NCBI GenBank assembly: GCA_961205875.1
Contig: OY540813.1
Coordinates: 33,141,001-33,205,000 of the forward strand
Reading direction: 5' to 3'
Source of the DNA: Sialis fuliginosa
Taxonomy: Eukaryota > Arthropoda > Insecta > Megaloptera > Sialidae
DNA: 64,000 nucleotides
Part shown: one piece after another, positions 23,222-34,529 of the stretch
Layout: the number at the start of each line of letters is the position of its first letter
How positions within the stretch are numbered: position 1 is the first letter of the stretch
The notes under the pieces: model-generated
Database searches by the model: none
The model's input: only the letters and a program-made list of their open reading frames with translations
What the model was told of the DNA's origin: nothing
Made by a program: the position numbers and the translations under genes

Positions 23222-23698
23222 TACAGGATGATTTACATCTAGTGTAAAAAACTAACAGTAGCTCGAGGATGTTATTTTAAGTAAAAGACTTCATATAAAC
23301 ATGTACCCGGAAATTCTTCGTGAGGGAGCTACAGCCTTCAAAAAATGTGTTCAAAATTAGTGTTTATTTAATATCTAGAGAACCCATTTAATTGTGATAC
23401 AATTATGAAAGATAACCGGTTTACTATTAATAAGAGATATCGATTTCCAGTATCAAATAATAATAATTTAGACCAGGGGTAAATGGGACCTGTGGGCCCG
23501 CCAATTTTTATTAAGAATTTTTTTGCTCTTTAATTTTTTTCTGTGTTGAGTTCTTGTGAAAGATTGTGTGATACAAAACACTCAAAAATATACTTCATTT
23601 GTCATAAGATTTACCGTTTTCGAGAAATATCAATAAAAAAAAAGTATTGCAAAAATTTACTTAATACAGATGCTTCGAATTACACAAAAAAGTTTATA

Positions 23699-24550
23699 CG
23701 TGCGTTCACGATGAAAGGAACAAATTCGTTTAAAATTCAGTTAATTATTTTGTGCAAAAACGCTCGGACCCGTCGATTAGTATTTTTAATTGTGGATTTT
23801 TTGACATAAGAAAATTGTATACAGAGTGTCTCAGGAAAAACATATGCAGTCATCATTGATTTTTTTAAATGGAACACCTTATATATTATACCATTTTTGA
23901 ATTGTGCGATAAATTCTGAACACTTTTTGTACAGCATATCATATCTCTAAAATCAGTGGTTTTCGGAATAATGACGTTTGAAAATTGACATTTTGAAATA
24001 CAAACAAGTCAAATAAAAATCAAATAAAGTGTTTAAATTGAAAAAATACACCTTGAACATTTTTTTAAAAGCCAAGAAAAACATTCTGGTATGGAAAAAA
24101 GAAAAAACATTGAACTTTTTTTTTTTTTTTTTTCTTTTTTTTTCTTCTTTTTTTCTTTTTTTTGTAATACCAGGATGTTTTTGTTGTCTTTTAAAAAAAT
24201 GTTCAAGGTTTATTTTTTCAATTTAAACATTTTATTTGACTTGTGTGTATTTCAAAATGTCAATTTTCAAACGTCATTATTCCGAAAACCACTGATTTTA
24301 GAGATACGATATGCTGTACAAAAAGTGTTCAGAATTTATCGCACAATTCAAAAATGGTATAATATATAGGGTGTTCCATTTAAAAAAATCAATGATGACT
24401 GCATACGTATATATATGTACACCCTGTATACAATTTTCTTATGTCAAAAAATCCGCAACTAAAAATACTAATCGACGGGTCCGAGCGTTTTTCCACAAAA
24501 TAATTACCTGAATTTTAAATGAATTTGTTCCTTTCATCGTGAACGCACTG
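23699..24550. mobile_element. 852-bp palindromic element with pyrimidine-tract centre
   Basis: The ends are C(A)GTGCGTTCACGATG and its complement, flanked by TATA on each side. The arms pair almost perfectly over about 400 bp. They include an internal TATACAGAGTGT/ACACCCTGTATA end-like word about 120 bp in and a GGAACACC(T/C)TATATA block. The centre (about 24117-24163) is a T-rich pyrimidine tract. Frames at 23737-23937 and 24311-24511 encode nearly the same peptide because they are the two arms. Confidence 0.85.
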
Positions 24551-24579
24551 TATAAGAGAAAAAATTAATATAAATATAC

Positions 24580-25854
24580 TAGGGCATACAAAAACCCGAT
24601 AAAATTACAAAAACCGGTTTTCGGTTTTTCATAAAGTGAAAAACCGGTTAACTGGTTTTTAGTCGGGTTTTTCAATTAAGTTTAAAAAATGTTTTAAACT
24701 ATTTAAATAAAATAATATTTTAATATTAAAAAAATAAAACTTATTTAACTATACCTTTTCAAGTTCAAATTGAAACTATTCAATTTCAAATTGGGAATAA
24801 TCAATTTCAAAATTGAGACTATTCAATTTCAAACTGTAAATAATCAATTTCAAATTGAGACTTATCAACTGCAAATTGGGAACTATTAATTTTAAATTGG
24901 TAAAGTTAGTTTAAAAGCTAGTATTAAAAGTGATCTAGGTGAAGACAGTAAACTGAGTTTCGTTTACAGTAGCTAAAAAATATTGTACGAGAAAATATCA
25001 CGAAAATTATTGTTAATTATATCCGATATGTCACTCATGATATATAATTATATGATGCATTAATTATGATTTGTTAATTTGGTCAATAGTAAATAATTGA
25101 GGGCCTGATTTTAAATAAAATTAAAAAATTAAAAATATTTAATATATGTTAACTTAATTAATAAATATTCGTAACAATAATAAGTTAAATAATAATTGCA
25201 ACCCTATACAAGACTCTAGCCTGGGAGTCTAGGATTAAGTGGGATCTGGCCCGGCGAGCAAAAATAAAAATCAGTGAATGGTATATTTACGTATTTAAAT
25301 TATTAATTGAATGACCGAAAAAAAGGCTGGACAAGAAAAAATTTCTTATGGGGTTCGCCAATAATTCAACGGGAGCTCGTGATAGTATGTGGAGGCCATA
25401 ATTGCAGCTATAGCAAATATATTTTATTTTATAAAACATTATATTATATTGAAAATTGTTTATTTATTTTCATCTCAAATGTGGAATTTACAATTCTCAA
25501 TTTGAAATTTATTATTCTAAATTTGAACTTGAAATGGTATAATCTCCTTTATTAACATATTATTATATACTTCAGGAATGACTCTCAAGTTCCATTTACT
25601 CCGCTATAAAATTTTTATTTACACATTACGCGTTAATTTATAGATGTCCACCTTTTTTAATTTAAATAAATTCACAACATAAATACTTCATGAATAACAG
25701 TAAAAAAATAAAATTATTTGTCACTTAAAGAAACAAAAAAATATATATATAATTGACTTTCGGTTTTTCGGGAAAAACCCGGTTTTACGGTTTTGGTAAA
25801 TTTTAACAAAAAACCGGTTAACCGGTGTCGGTTAAAACCGGTTTACATGCCCTA
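24580..25854. mobile_element. hAT-like non-autonomous element with AACCGGTT subterminal repeats
   Basis: The ends are TAGGGCATACAAAAACC and the complement of TAGGGCATGTAAACC. The flanking 8 bp are identical (AAATATAC, 24572-24579 and 25855-25862), the hallmark of hAT insertion. Both ends are dense in AACCGGTT, GGTTTTTC and GGTTAACCGG words, probably transposase-binding sites (inferred). About 24768-24900 holds a degenerate array of CAATTTCAAATTGAGA-like units of about 24 bp. No transposase is present; the frame at 25307-25555 is unremarkable. Confidence 0.88.
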
Positions 25855-26149
25855 AAATATACCACCAAAACTGCATTTTTATCAATAATAGCCATTTATA
25901 GTTTCGTTTGTGTAACAGTAATACAACAAGTATTACGTAGGAGGTATATTTATATTAACTTTTTATTTTATTTTTAACCATAGAATAAGAATATAAACTT
26001 ATATTGTGTAATTTTAAGCATCCGTATTAAGTAAAATTCTGCATATTCTTTTTATCGATACTTATTTCTCGTAAACGGTTTATCTTATGACTAGAAATTG
26101 TTCAAATATAATTGAAAATACTACCTTATGAATTAAGCCTTAAGGTATT

Positions 26150-26789
26150 TAAAAAACATCTGCCAAGTGCTTCCTCGTGGTAAATTCATCAAAGAGAGTT
26201 AATTATGAAACAATGTTAATATTACAAAATTTCAATCTGAATCTAAATTTTTCTGTTATGCAAACGTAAACATGACGTTTTTAACATCAAAATGACATTT
26301 AATATGTCAAAGTAAATAGTGATAGTAAAAAACAAATAACGAATTTTAAAACAAATGGAGATAAATCTTTGTAAGCGAATATTTTACAGCAAACCTATAT
26401 TATAAAAAGCGACCTATATTATAGAAAATTGAATGCTCTACAAAAAAGATTCTGTAAAATTTGGAAGTAACATGTGTCTTTTTTGATATATGTCTTCAAA
26501 AAATAAATATTTTGCAGTGTCATTCCTCCCTCTTACACACGATTTTAATAATTTTGAAATGGGACCATCCTCAAACCAGACCCAACCAACCAAGTTTCAT
26601 TGATATCTGTTTAGTGGTTCATGAGTTATGTGTGTGACAAGGATTCAGGGGACACACAGGCAAACACGGATAGAAAAGTTTTTGTCTTGTCCTGAAACGG
26701 AATTATTAAGTGAAAATTTTGAAATGGGAGAACAATTTTTTTTCCATTTTAAAACGATCGTATCTTCAATATGGCGAGGAAGAAAATTA
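26150..26789 (+). repeat. Dispersed repeat D, copy 4
   Basis: Runs from AAAAAACATCTGCCAAGTGC through GCTCTACAAAAAAGATTCTG and the TTCATGAGTTATG block to a GCGAGGAAG end, directly followed by a hAT-like element. Confidence 0.75.
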
Positions 26790-27849
26790 TAGAGATGAAA
26801 CGGATATTCGGTAACTATTCGGTATCCGGCCTTATTTTGTTATCCGGCTGAATATCGGATAGTAACGAATTAGGATACCGGATATTTAAAAACTGTAAGA
26901 AAAAAATATTTGTGAGGCAAATAATACAAAATTGACTTGTACTCCAGTAATTTTAGATATTAATTTATCCAATCTACGAAAAAAATATAAGTTAGCTGAT
27001 TTTTTGTATACACCTTCGTTACGGTGTTTTAAATAACGTTTAAAAAGTCTCCAACGATATCGTGCCAGCGTTATGAGATATTGAAGGTCTAATGTCACGA
27101 AAAACAGTTATTAGCGAATATCTCGCTTCCTATGACTCGGAGGTTAATGGGGGTTATTATATAAATAGTGTATTATTAAATTCTTAAAAAAAGGTTCTCT
27201 CCATTTTTTTTAAACAACCGTTTTCGTGGTAGAGCGTCGTGAAAGTATGACTATATGTATATTCGCATACGGTATGGCGCACTCTATGGGATTTGACTAT
27301 TAGCATATAACTATTTACACGTAAAAAAATTACAGGACAAAAATTAAAGAATAGAAAATTATCTATAAGGTGTACAATCCGGATATATTAAAAAATCATT
27401 TTTAATCAATTTAAATCACATTTAGTAGGCTACACACATAGCGATTTATGAAAAATTACCATTCCTGTACAATTTTGTGTTCAAAATTTCTACCTAAGCT
27501 AAGCAAAGTTATTTAATGGTTCTACTAAAATAAGCTTTGGACATATTGAGTAGAAAATAGAGAAAATTGTGTTAAATTGACCTGCATATATACAATAGAC
27601 CTACGTCAAAAATTAAAAATCGGAAAAAAATGATTTAATTATAAAATGCACCCTGTTTAAAGTTTTATATGTACTTATGTTATAAGTATGACTAAACACC
27701 AAAATTATAAAGGCTACAAACATGTTTTTTCATTTTTTTTTTGCTAGAAAAACGTATATTCGGCCGCCGGATATCCGGCCATCCGGCCTTACAGTTCGCC
27801 GGATATTCGATTTCGCTATCCGGCCAAAAAACTATCCGTTTCATCTCTA
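26790..27849. mobile_element. hAT-like element with TATCCGG repeats
   Basis: The inverted ends are TAGAGATGAAACGGATA and its complement. Flanking octamers AGAAAATT and AGAAAAAA match at six of eight positions if the boundary is shifted by one base, so the target duplication is imperfect. Both ends carry clusters of ATTCGG, TATCCGG and ATCCGGCC. The centre is AT-rich and non-coding (the frame at 26886-27098 is not a recognisable gene). Confidence 0.65.
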
Positions 27850-28927
27850 AAGAAAAAACTCAAGGGGTTTGGATTTTATGACCAAGCCATGTTACTTTAA
27901 TTAATTTATTATTTATATATTATAATTAAATAATTTTGTTTGATCGGTGATTCACATATGGTTAAAAAAAATGTGTCGTAATATTTTGCAATTAGCATAA
28001 ATATTTTTATCAGTGTAGTGTTTGTGAAATCTTCTATAAATTTTTGATCGCAATTAATTTTTAATTAGTTGATGTCAATACGAGTATTGCGTTTTATGTA
28101 ATTAAAACTGTCAGATGAAATATATTTTTAGAGCTTATTGAAAATTAAAATCGTTGATGATAAAGTCAGTGACCCGCAAAAAGAAAATCTTAATAATGAG
28201 CTAATTGCCATAGATAATTCGTTTAGAATTAAAAAAAGCTTATAAAAAATCAATATATACAAGTATAATAATAATAAAGTAAATATAAGTTAATTAAGAA
28301 TAATTCACAAAAACTAAATTCAATTTTCATGGACCTTATTTGTTTCCTGAAAATCTTTATAAAATTATAAATTCGTTATTTAGCTTTGCGAAATGTATTT
28401 ACTACCATTCATATCATTAAAGAATAACTTATATACAGGTTGTTCACGAGAATCGACTGATCATTGCTAATATTGGAGCTAGAATATTGGTTAAATGGGA
28501 AAGTATTGATATTTTTTTAATTTAAATTTATAAAAATTCACGAAAATAAAAATATCTTTAAAAAAAAAAACAAAGAAAATCTGAAAGAAATTTATACATA
28601 ATATTATATTTAAATTTGAATTTGTCACGTTCAGTAATTTGCGTTCTCTGTAAATGAATAATATCTAAATTTAATAGCGGGGTTATTTGGTTCAGTATTA
28701 TGAAGTTGGTTGGCATCATAAGAAAATACTAAAGTCTTATTGAATAGATTAGAGCGAGAACCCGTGTAACAAGGATCATTAGTTGGGCTGATAGCACTTG
28801 GACAAAAGGATTTATTGAATGGAAACCAGCACTGAAAATATGTATTAGTTAACTTATTCATTCATTCTACAAATGTTATATTATGTCATTATAGTTATTT
28901 TCTTACAACGATACAAAAATACTTCTT
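27850..28927. other. AT-rich spacer
   Basis: A TATACAGGTTGTTCACGAG word near 28432 resembles a foldback end without a partner. The minus-strand frame at 28631-28861 matches nothing known. Confidence 0.4.
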
Positions 28928-29730
28928 CCAAGTAAATGCACAGTGCTTCCTCGTGCTAAATTCACCATAGGTAGTTAATTATTCAACAATTTAAATAAAA
29001 ACCAATAGTGTTTAGATAAATTGCCTGGAATTGGTTTACCATTTAATTTTTATACAATTTTACTAAAAAATATTAGTTCGAAATTATTCTTAAAACGCAC
29101 TTGATTATTTTTTCGTATATTTTTAATTTCTTGACAATTCAATCTACATAAATCTAAATTTAAGCAAACGTCAAAATGACATTAAAAACGCCAAAATGAC
29201 ATTTAAAACGTCAACATGACATTTAACATGTCATAGAAAATATCAATTTAAAAAAACAAATGATGAATTTTTAAAGCAAAATGAGATACATATTTTTAAT
29301 ATACATTTTACAACAAACGTTGTAGATCTATATTATAAAAAATTTAATGCTCTACAAAAAAGATTCTATAAAATTTTCACATAAAATGTGTCGTTCTTGA
29401 GATATCTTGAAAAAAAAATATATTGGGATGTCACCTCTCCCTCTTACACTCGATTTTGATGATTTTGAAATGGGACCGTCCTTAAGACAGACTCAACCAT
29501 CCAACCAAGTTTCTATAATATCGGTTCAGTGGTTCATGAGTTATGCGTGTGACAAGGATTCAGGGGACAGACGGAAGGACGGACAGACAGACAGAAACGG
29601 AACGAAAAGTGTTTGTCTTGACGTGAAACGGATAGATCAATTTAAAATTTTGAATTCGGCGAACATTTTTTTTTTGTCTCAATCTGAAACGATCACAAAG
29701 GTTCTCGTATCTTCGATATTGCGAGGAAGC
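28928..29730 (+). repeat. Dispersed repeat D, most complete copy
   Basis: About 0.8 kb, from AAGTAAATGCACAGTGCTTC to ATTGCGAGGAAGC. The inner left word GCTTCCTCG is the complement of the right-end CGAGGAAGC, which hints at short inverted ends. A conserved left extension of about 30 bp in other copies leaves the true boundary unsettled. A tract of GACAGACGGAAGGACGG-like words lies around 29560-29600. Non-coding. Confidence 0.75.
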
Positions 29731-29749
29731 AATTGTATAGATATTAGTC

Positions 29750-29868
29750 TAGAGATTGGAAAAATAGTTTTTCAACTATTGCGAAAAATGCAACTATTAT
29801 AATTTTTATTACATTTCTCCATCGATTTCAGAAAACTGATTTGATTGAACCCAATTTGAAATTAACTA
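29750..29868 (+). mobile_element. hAT-type MITE family T, truncated copy
   Basis: TAGAGATTGGAAAAATAG start, 20 bp downstream of a D repeat, truncated after GAAATTAACT. Confidence 0.65.
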
Positions 29869-30063
29869 ACAAGGGGACATTATATCTAGGGAAGTTGGGA
29901 TTTCAGTCAGCTTTGGAGAGGTGAATCTAGACCAAAAATAAGGAGATACGTTCGAGAACTCATCTGGGCAGCCCTTATTAGTAAGGATATTAAATTTTGA
30001 AAATTGGTATATTTCCTTAAGCTCTTATGTACTGTAATAAGCATCTACGTTAAGAATCCTTCA

Positions 30064-30125
30064 ATGGCCGCGGGTGTAGAGCGCCGACTTACGATCCAAA
30101 GAACACAGGTTGGAATCCCGTACCC
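30064..30125 (+). pseudogene. tRNA-Arg-like pseudogene or SINE head
   Basis: GGCCGCGGGTGTAGAGCGCC resembles a tRNA acceptor stem and D arm. CGACTTACGATCC resembles a tRNA-Arg anticodon arm with ACG at the anticodon position, and AGGTTGGAATCCC is a B box with one change from GGTTCGAATCC. The 3' acceptor strand does not pair with the 5' strand, so it is not a functional tRNA. It could be the tRNA-derived head of a SINE. Confidence 0.5.
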
Positions 30126-31499
30126 TGTACAAAATGATTTTTATTTGCAATTGTTTCTTACTTTTTATTTTTTTTACATATAGATTACTACTAACTGCTA
30201 TTTATACATTATGCTTTTTATGTAAACATGTCGATAATATATATTTTTTGGGTTGAAATACACATGTAAAGTTTTAATAGTGTAGTTTATTTAATAAATT
30301 TTATAAAATTTTATAAAAAAACAAAAACTTGTATAAAATAGGAAAAGTCTCATAAAAGTATATTGATTAGCCATTTTTTAATATTTGGCATAGTATTTTT
30401 TACATTTATTGGCCATACGTGATAATGATTAACATATAATAAATGATAATAATTAGCAAATATTTTTAATGGTAAATTTCATAAAAGTTTGTTTGAACCA
30501 TCTACCAGGTTCATTGTTTTGAAATGGATTATATCTTGTTGAATTAATTATAAATTTTTGTGCGCGAGATAAAATATGATTCTTCTTCCGAGGAAATCCT
30601 TTTTTTACTGACTTAATAATCCACGCTACTAAAATATCCTTCTCCTGAGTAGATAAGTTTTATGTCTGATAGACTTTAAATGTGGTACACCATATTTTTT
30701 AAATATTATATGAAGCGATAGTTTTACACTACTTGTTTGTATTTCATTCAGTACTTTCATCTCTTGGATCATAACTCACTAATATAAATAATTATAATTA
30801 TATATAAATAATTTTATTATGTTTCAAAATTACTAATCGATCATGACAATCATTAGCCGTCCAATTATTTCAATAATTGGCCAGTATCATACCATTGCCA
30901 ATAATTGTATAAAATAACAATAGAGAGAAATCGTTTATAATTTAAGTATAACTAACTATTGAATATTATAAGAGCAAAAATAAATCAAAATATAATATAT
31001 TTAAATTGATGATTAACCACCAGCGACCAATCATTAGAAAAACTTGTTTGTATTAGCACAATGTAGAGTTTAAAAATATTATTTTTAAAATAATTAACAA
31101 TTACTATATGAAACACTTACATTTAGCAATTATCTTCAACATTAACTAAAAAAAATTTTTTTATAATTTCATATCGAATTAAATAATATATTTTTTATTC
31201 CATTATCAGAAGCCCTGACATTTCAGAAACACTGAAAATTCCTGTAAATTCTTATCTTTAATACACGACTAATTAGTTGTTTTATTTAGATTAGATCTCA
31301 CTTAGGAGCTCAATATGAAAAAATATTTTCTGAGAGTTGTTTTAAGGATAAAGAAAATAAATATTTACCATAATTTGGTGAAATTTGGAGTATGGAGAAA
31401 AAAGTTTTAAGGGTGTGAATATAGCGTTTTTTGGAAAAACCAAATAAAAATTATATTTCATCCCTTGTTTGAAAATATTATTTGTGCTGCCAACATAAA

Positions 31500-31540
31500 A
31501 AATTATACAACGCGGGAAAAGCCGCGGGCAGGTCCGCTAG
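31500..31540 (+). mobile_element. Helitron-like 3' terminus
   Basis: CGCGGGAAAAGCCGCGGG forms a GC-rich hairpin, followed by CAGGTCCGCTAG and then T. This has the same layout as the ends at 4609 and 5607. The 5' end could not be placed. Confidence 0.45.
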
Positions 31541-31609
31541 TATATTATATATCTTTTCATTTATGCAAACTAGTAAAAGTTTATTAAATTTATTCTATTC
31601 AAATCATAA

Positions 31610-31856
31610 ATTATTGAATTTTTTTCGAAAAATAGTTGGTAAATATTTTTTTTTATGATTTAATAATAGTTAGTGCAAACGAAGCAGTAAAAAGTGTCGC
31701 AAATAGTTTTAAAATAGTTGGAAAGGTTGTTGCAAATAGTTGATTTCAAATTGTGTTCAATCAAACCAGTTTTCTGAAAACGGTGGAGATATGTAATAAA
31801 AACGACAATAAATGCATTTTTACGCAATAGTCGAAAAACTATTTTTCCAATCTCTA
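31610..31856 (-). mobile_element. hAT-type MITE family T, inverted near-full copy
   Basis: Reads as the complement of 37866-38161, ending CCAATCTCTA at 31856. It lacks the distal terminal word on the other side, and no 8-bp duplication was found. Confidence 0.65.
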
Positions 31857-33059
31857 CTTGTAACTATGTTATAAAAAAATAAAAATAAAAATGTCTAATA
31901 AAGATTTATAACATCTAGTTTTGTTTTTCCTGATTAATATTTCATTGAAAGATACTCGGCCGTGTTGAGGTGGCCTAAACTCAACATGGCGTATGTGTGT
32001 GTGTTACGGTGAAACCGCCAACTTGAATGTAAAGGATGGGGGGGGGGGGGGGGGGTGAAGCCACGTCGACGGACGGGACTCCAAATCTCTAGTTGCGGGA
32101 TCTGTATCCATTAATCATTCGTGAGATATGCGTAACGTTACACAAGTGGATGTGTGAGCGCCCGTAGCGTGTATGGGTGTGTGAGTGTGTGGTACCCCTC
32201 CCCCCTCTTCGCGCTCTTCTGTCTACAGATATGTGGTTACTGCAGAGTGTTGTACCAGAGCCAATTTTTTTCTTTATGATTTAATAATCATATCAATTTC
32301 GTATGGGTTTTGAAAAATGAATTAAATATAACAAGGTTCAAAAATTTAATCGTGAAAATTTCAACTTTAATATAGATATGATAACAGTTTTATAATGTGT
32401 TGAAAATGTTAAAGTTAATAAAACAGAGGATGGTTTTTTTGTTATTAAACCTATTTTTTACAAGATTTTACTTAACTTCAGTAGTATGTATGAATGTATG
32501 TGGGACGCAAAATTTGCAACCGATTTTTCACAAACTTCCCGTCGTCCGATTTCCTTCAAATTTTGTAAAAATTATAAAATATAAGGTCTTTATTGATCTA
32601 TCAAATATGTCTACTCGATCCTTAGGTTTATAATTTCATTATCAAAATATGTCAAAATATTTGATAATATGTATAATAATAATACAAATTGAAAGAAAAC
32701 AATAATTAAACGTGTGTAAATTGACAGTTATAAATTGTTAAAAAAGAAAATTATTTAAAAAATTATCGAATTTTATATAAATATCAGGTCATTCCATAAA
32801 TAACTACACACTTTTTGGGTTGTTGTCGTCGATTTTTAAATTTTATATATGTTTTAGTACTAGTTTAGAGAAGATTTTTAACAGTACTTAGTTCTTCTTC
32901 CAAAAATATCGACTTTTGAAAATTTGACGTACTTTTCTTTTAAAACGAAATATCTCAAAAAATATTTCGCTGCACAAAATTTTTGTTTAAATATTTTTTA
33001 TTTATTTACAAAATTTAAATAGAAAATTTGAAGGGCATGTCAACTCTGAATTTTAAAAA
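31857..33059. other. Spacer with a GT-rich patch and an 18-base G run
   Basis: A G homopolymer occupies 32038-32055. TGTGTGTG words lie nearby, and 32200-32215 is CCCCTCCCCCC-rich. GGTCATTCCATAAATAAC near 32787 resembles an end of the 34.5-kb palindrome family. The frame at 32397-32633 is not supported. Confidence 0.45.
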
Positions 33060-33292
33060 TAAAAATATATGTATGTTATAGCTAAGTCATTCCTTAGTAC
33101 ACCACTTTGAAAATTTATGATCGTATGAAAACTTTACGAAATATTAATTTCTTTTAGGTGACGGCGCGTGAGTATCAGCGTGCTGCGCAACACCGCACGA
33201 CTGTGCCAGAGCATTCAGTATTTACTGAAAATAGCTATATTATCGATTATTTTATTAATATTTTATAAAACATAACTGATTTCAGTATATTT

Positions 33293-34205
33293 CAGGGCTT
33301 CGAACCGTTATTTTTTTCGTTTCGGTTTTCGTTCCGGTTCGAGCAAAAAAATATATTTCGGTTCGGTTCCGGTTTTCGTTCCGCAAAAAATAACGGTTTT
33401 TCCGGGTTTCAGTTCAGCTCCGAGTGATTAATTAAAAAAAAAAATTATTTGTATTAAAAAAAATGTTCTACCATAATTTAGAATATTTTATGGTACTTGT
33501 ATGATAGTCCGAACCAAGGTTAGTATATGTATAGGTTGCCTCATAACTTTTTGACCAATCAGCGGCTGCGTGTGATGACGTCACCCTGAGGAACCTTTAA
33601 ACGTTGTTTCATATATTAAGTTTTTTTTCAAATTATTTCGAATTTTTGGATATTTGTATTTAAAAAAAGTAAATATTATTGTTTATTACAGAAGCACAAA
33701 TTATTACATATAATATTTCTTCATAACTTTAAAATGATGTCAGAAATCAATGCTTAAAGAAAATACATTTGTTGGTTATACATAAAAAAATACTTGTTTA
33801 AAACTATAATTTATAATAATAAAATAATACAAATTTAGATTTAAAACTCAGTACACTATCAATATCAAATGCAAATATTTAAAAACAACTTACAATAAAT
33901 CAGCTTAACTAAAATAAAGAGTAAATATAGTTTGACAGCCATTTATAATGTCAAAGAGTTCCTCACGATGACGCGTTCTCCCCTCTCATGCGACTCCCCG
34001 CCAGAGTTATGAGGCAACCTATTACTTTACTAACCTTGAGTCCGAACGACAATTGAAGTGGGAAATAAGATCATGTTAACGCGCATATTTTAACATGTAC
34101 TGAACCGTAAAAACTGATATTTTTATTTCGGTTCTGTTCCGGTTTTCGTTCCGGCAAAAATAACGGTTTTTCCGGTTTTCGGTTCAGTTCCGGTTCGAAT
34201 CCCTG
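33293..34205. mobile_element. hAT-like non-autonomous element, 8-bp duplication GTATATTT
   Basis: The ends are CAGGGCTTCGAACCG and CGGTTCGAATCCCTG. The flanking octamer GTATATTT is identical on both sides (33285-33292 and 34206-34213). Subterminal regions repeat GTTCCGGTT, TTTCGTTCCGG and AATAACGGTTTTTCCGG. A second transposon (33515-34038) is nested inside. No transposase. Confidence 0.92.
33515..34038. mobile_element. MITE with 9-bp duplication, nested in the hAT-like element
   Basis: The ends are CAAGGTTAGTA and its complement, continuing as TAGGTTGCCTCATAACT on both sides. Outside is a perfect 9-bp direct repeat AGTCCGAAC (33506-33514 and 34039-34047). A 9-bp duplication points to a Mutator-like (MULE) source or a relative; the superfamily is inferred. 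It has 524 bp and no ORF. Confidence 0.85.
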
Positions 34206-34529
34206 GTATATTTATGGATATAATTTAAATAATCATATTACGAAAATTTCATTAAAGTTAGATCAAAACAAAAAATTAATTTTGTTAAATATATTTTCTT
34301 TTAATATAAACTTCGAAATATATTTTTTAAACATTTTTCATAAATCTAACATAAGGTAAGTTATTATTAATTTGTGAAATTTATTAGTCAAGTTAATATT
34401 TATACAATTTAGAAAATTTGGGAAACATGTAAATTATGTACTTAAAAAAATATATATATTGTAGCTTCATCATTCCTAAGTATATACCACTTTGAAAATT
34501 TATGAACATAATAAGAAAACTTCACGAAA

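Larger units (their letters stand above)
23222..26110. repeat. Repeat family R, copy c, split twice
   Basis: The left arm begins TACAGGATGATTTACATC and runs to 23698. A 27-bp piece (24551-24579) and the part from 25855 to about 26110 complete the copy. A palindrome (23699-24550) and a hAT-like element (24580-25854) are inserted within 30 bp of each other. The pieces join into the uninterrupted order seen in copy b. Confidence 0.7.
29869..31609. other. AT-rich interval with tRNA-like and Helitron-end remnants
   Basis: Apart from the tRNA-Arg-like piece at 30064-30125 and the Helitron-type 3' end near 31500-31540, no gene or repeat boundary is seen. Many AATTATT/TAATAATT words occur around 30770-31000. 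Confidence 0.4.
33060..34529. repeat. Repeat sharing GTGCCAGAGC and CCACTTTGAAAATTTATGA blocks
   Basis: Flanking blocks at 33085-33292 and 34206-34529 both carry the CCACTTTGAAAATTTATGA word. The left block also has an ACTGTGCCAGAGC segment that recurs near 36990-37030, with GTAAGTTATTA following near 34356 and 37098. The copy is split by the hAT-like element 33293-34205. Confidence 0.5.

Noticed and set aside
24029-24369. Two overlapping frames with poly-Phe
   Set aside because: They translate the pyrimidine tract at the centre of a palindrome.
28945-28953. GCTTCCTCG as a definite terminal inverted repeat of family D
   Set aside because: Other copies keep a conserved 30-bp extension to its left, so the word is not proven to be the terminus.
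29407-29802. 131-codon frame, partly similar to the frame at 19320-19586
   Set aside because: Both frames lie at the same place in dispersed repeat D, so the similarity reflects copies of the repeat. Other copies of D do not keep the frame open.
30064-30125. Functional tRNA-Arg gene
   Set aside because: The acceptor stem does not pair and the B box is altered.
29750-31856. One long hAT element spanning the two TAGAGATTGG ends
   Set aside because: The flanking octamers (TATTAGTC and CTTGTAAC) do not match, and each end continues as a partial copy of the short family T element.
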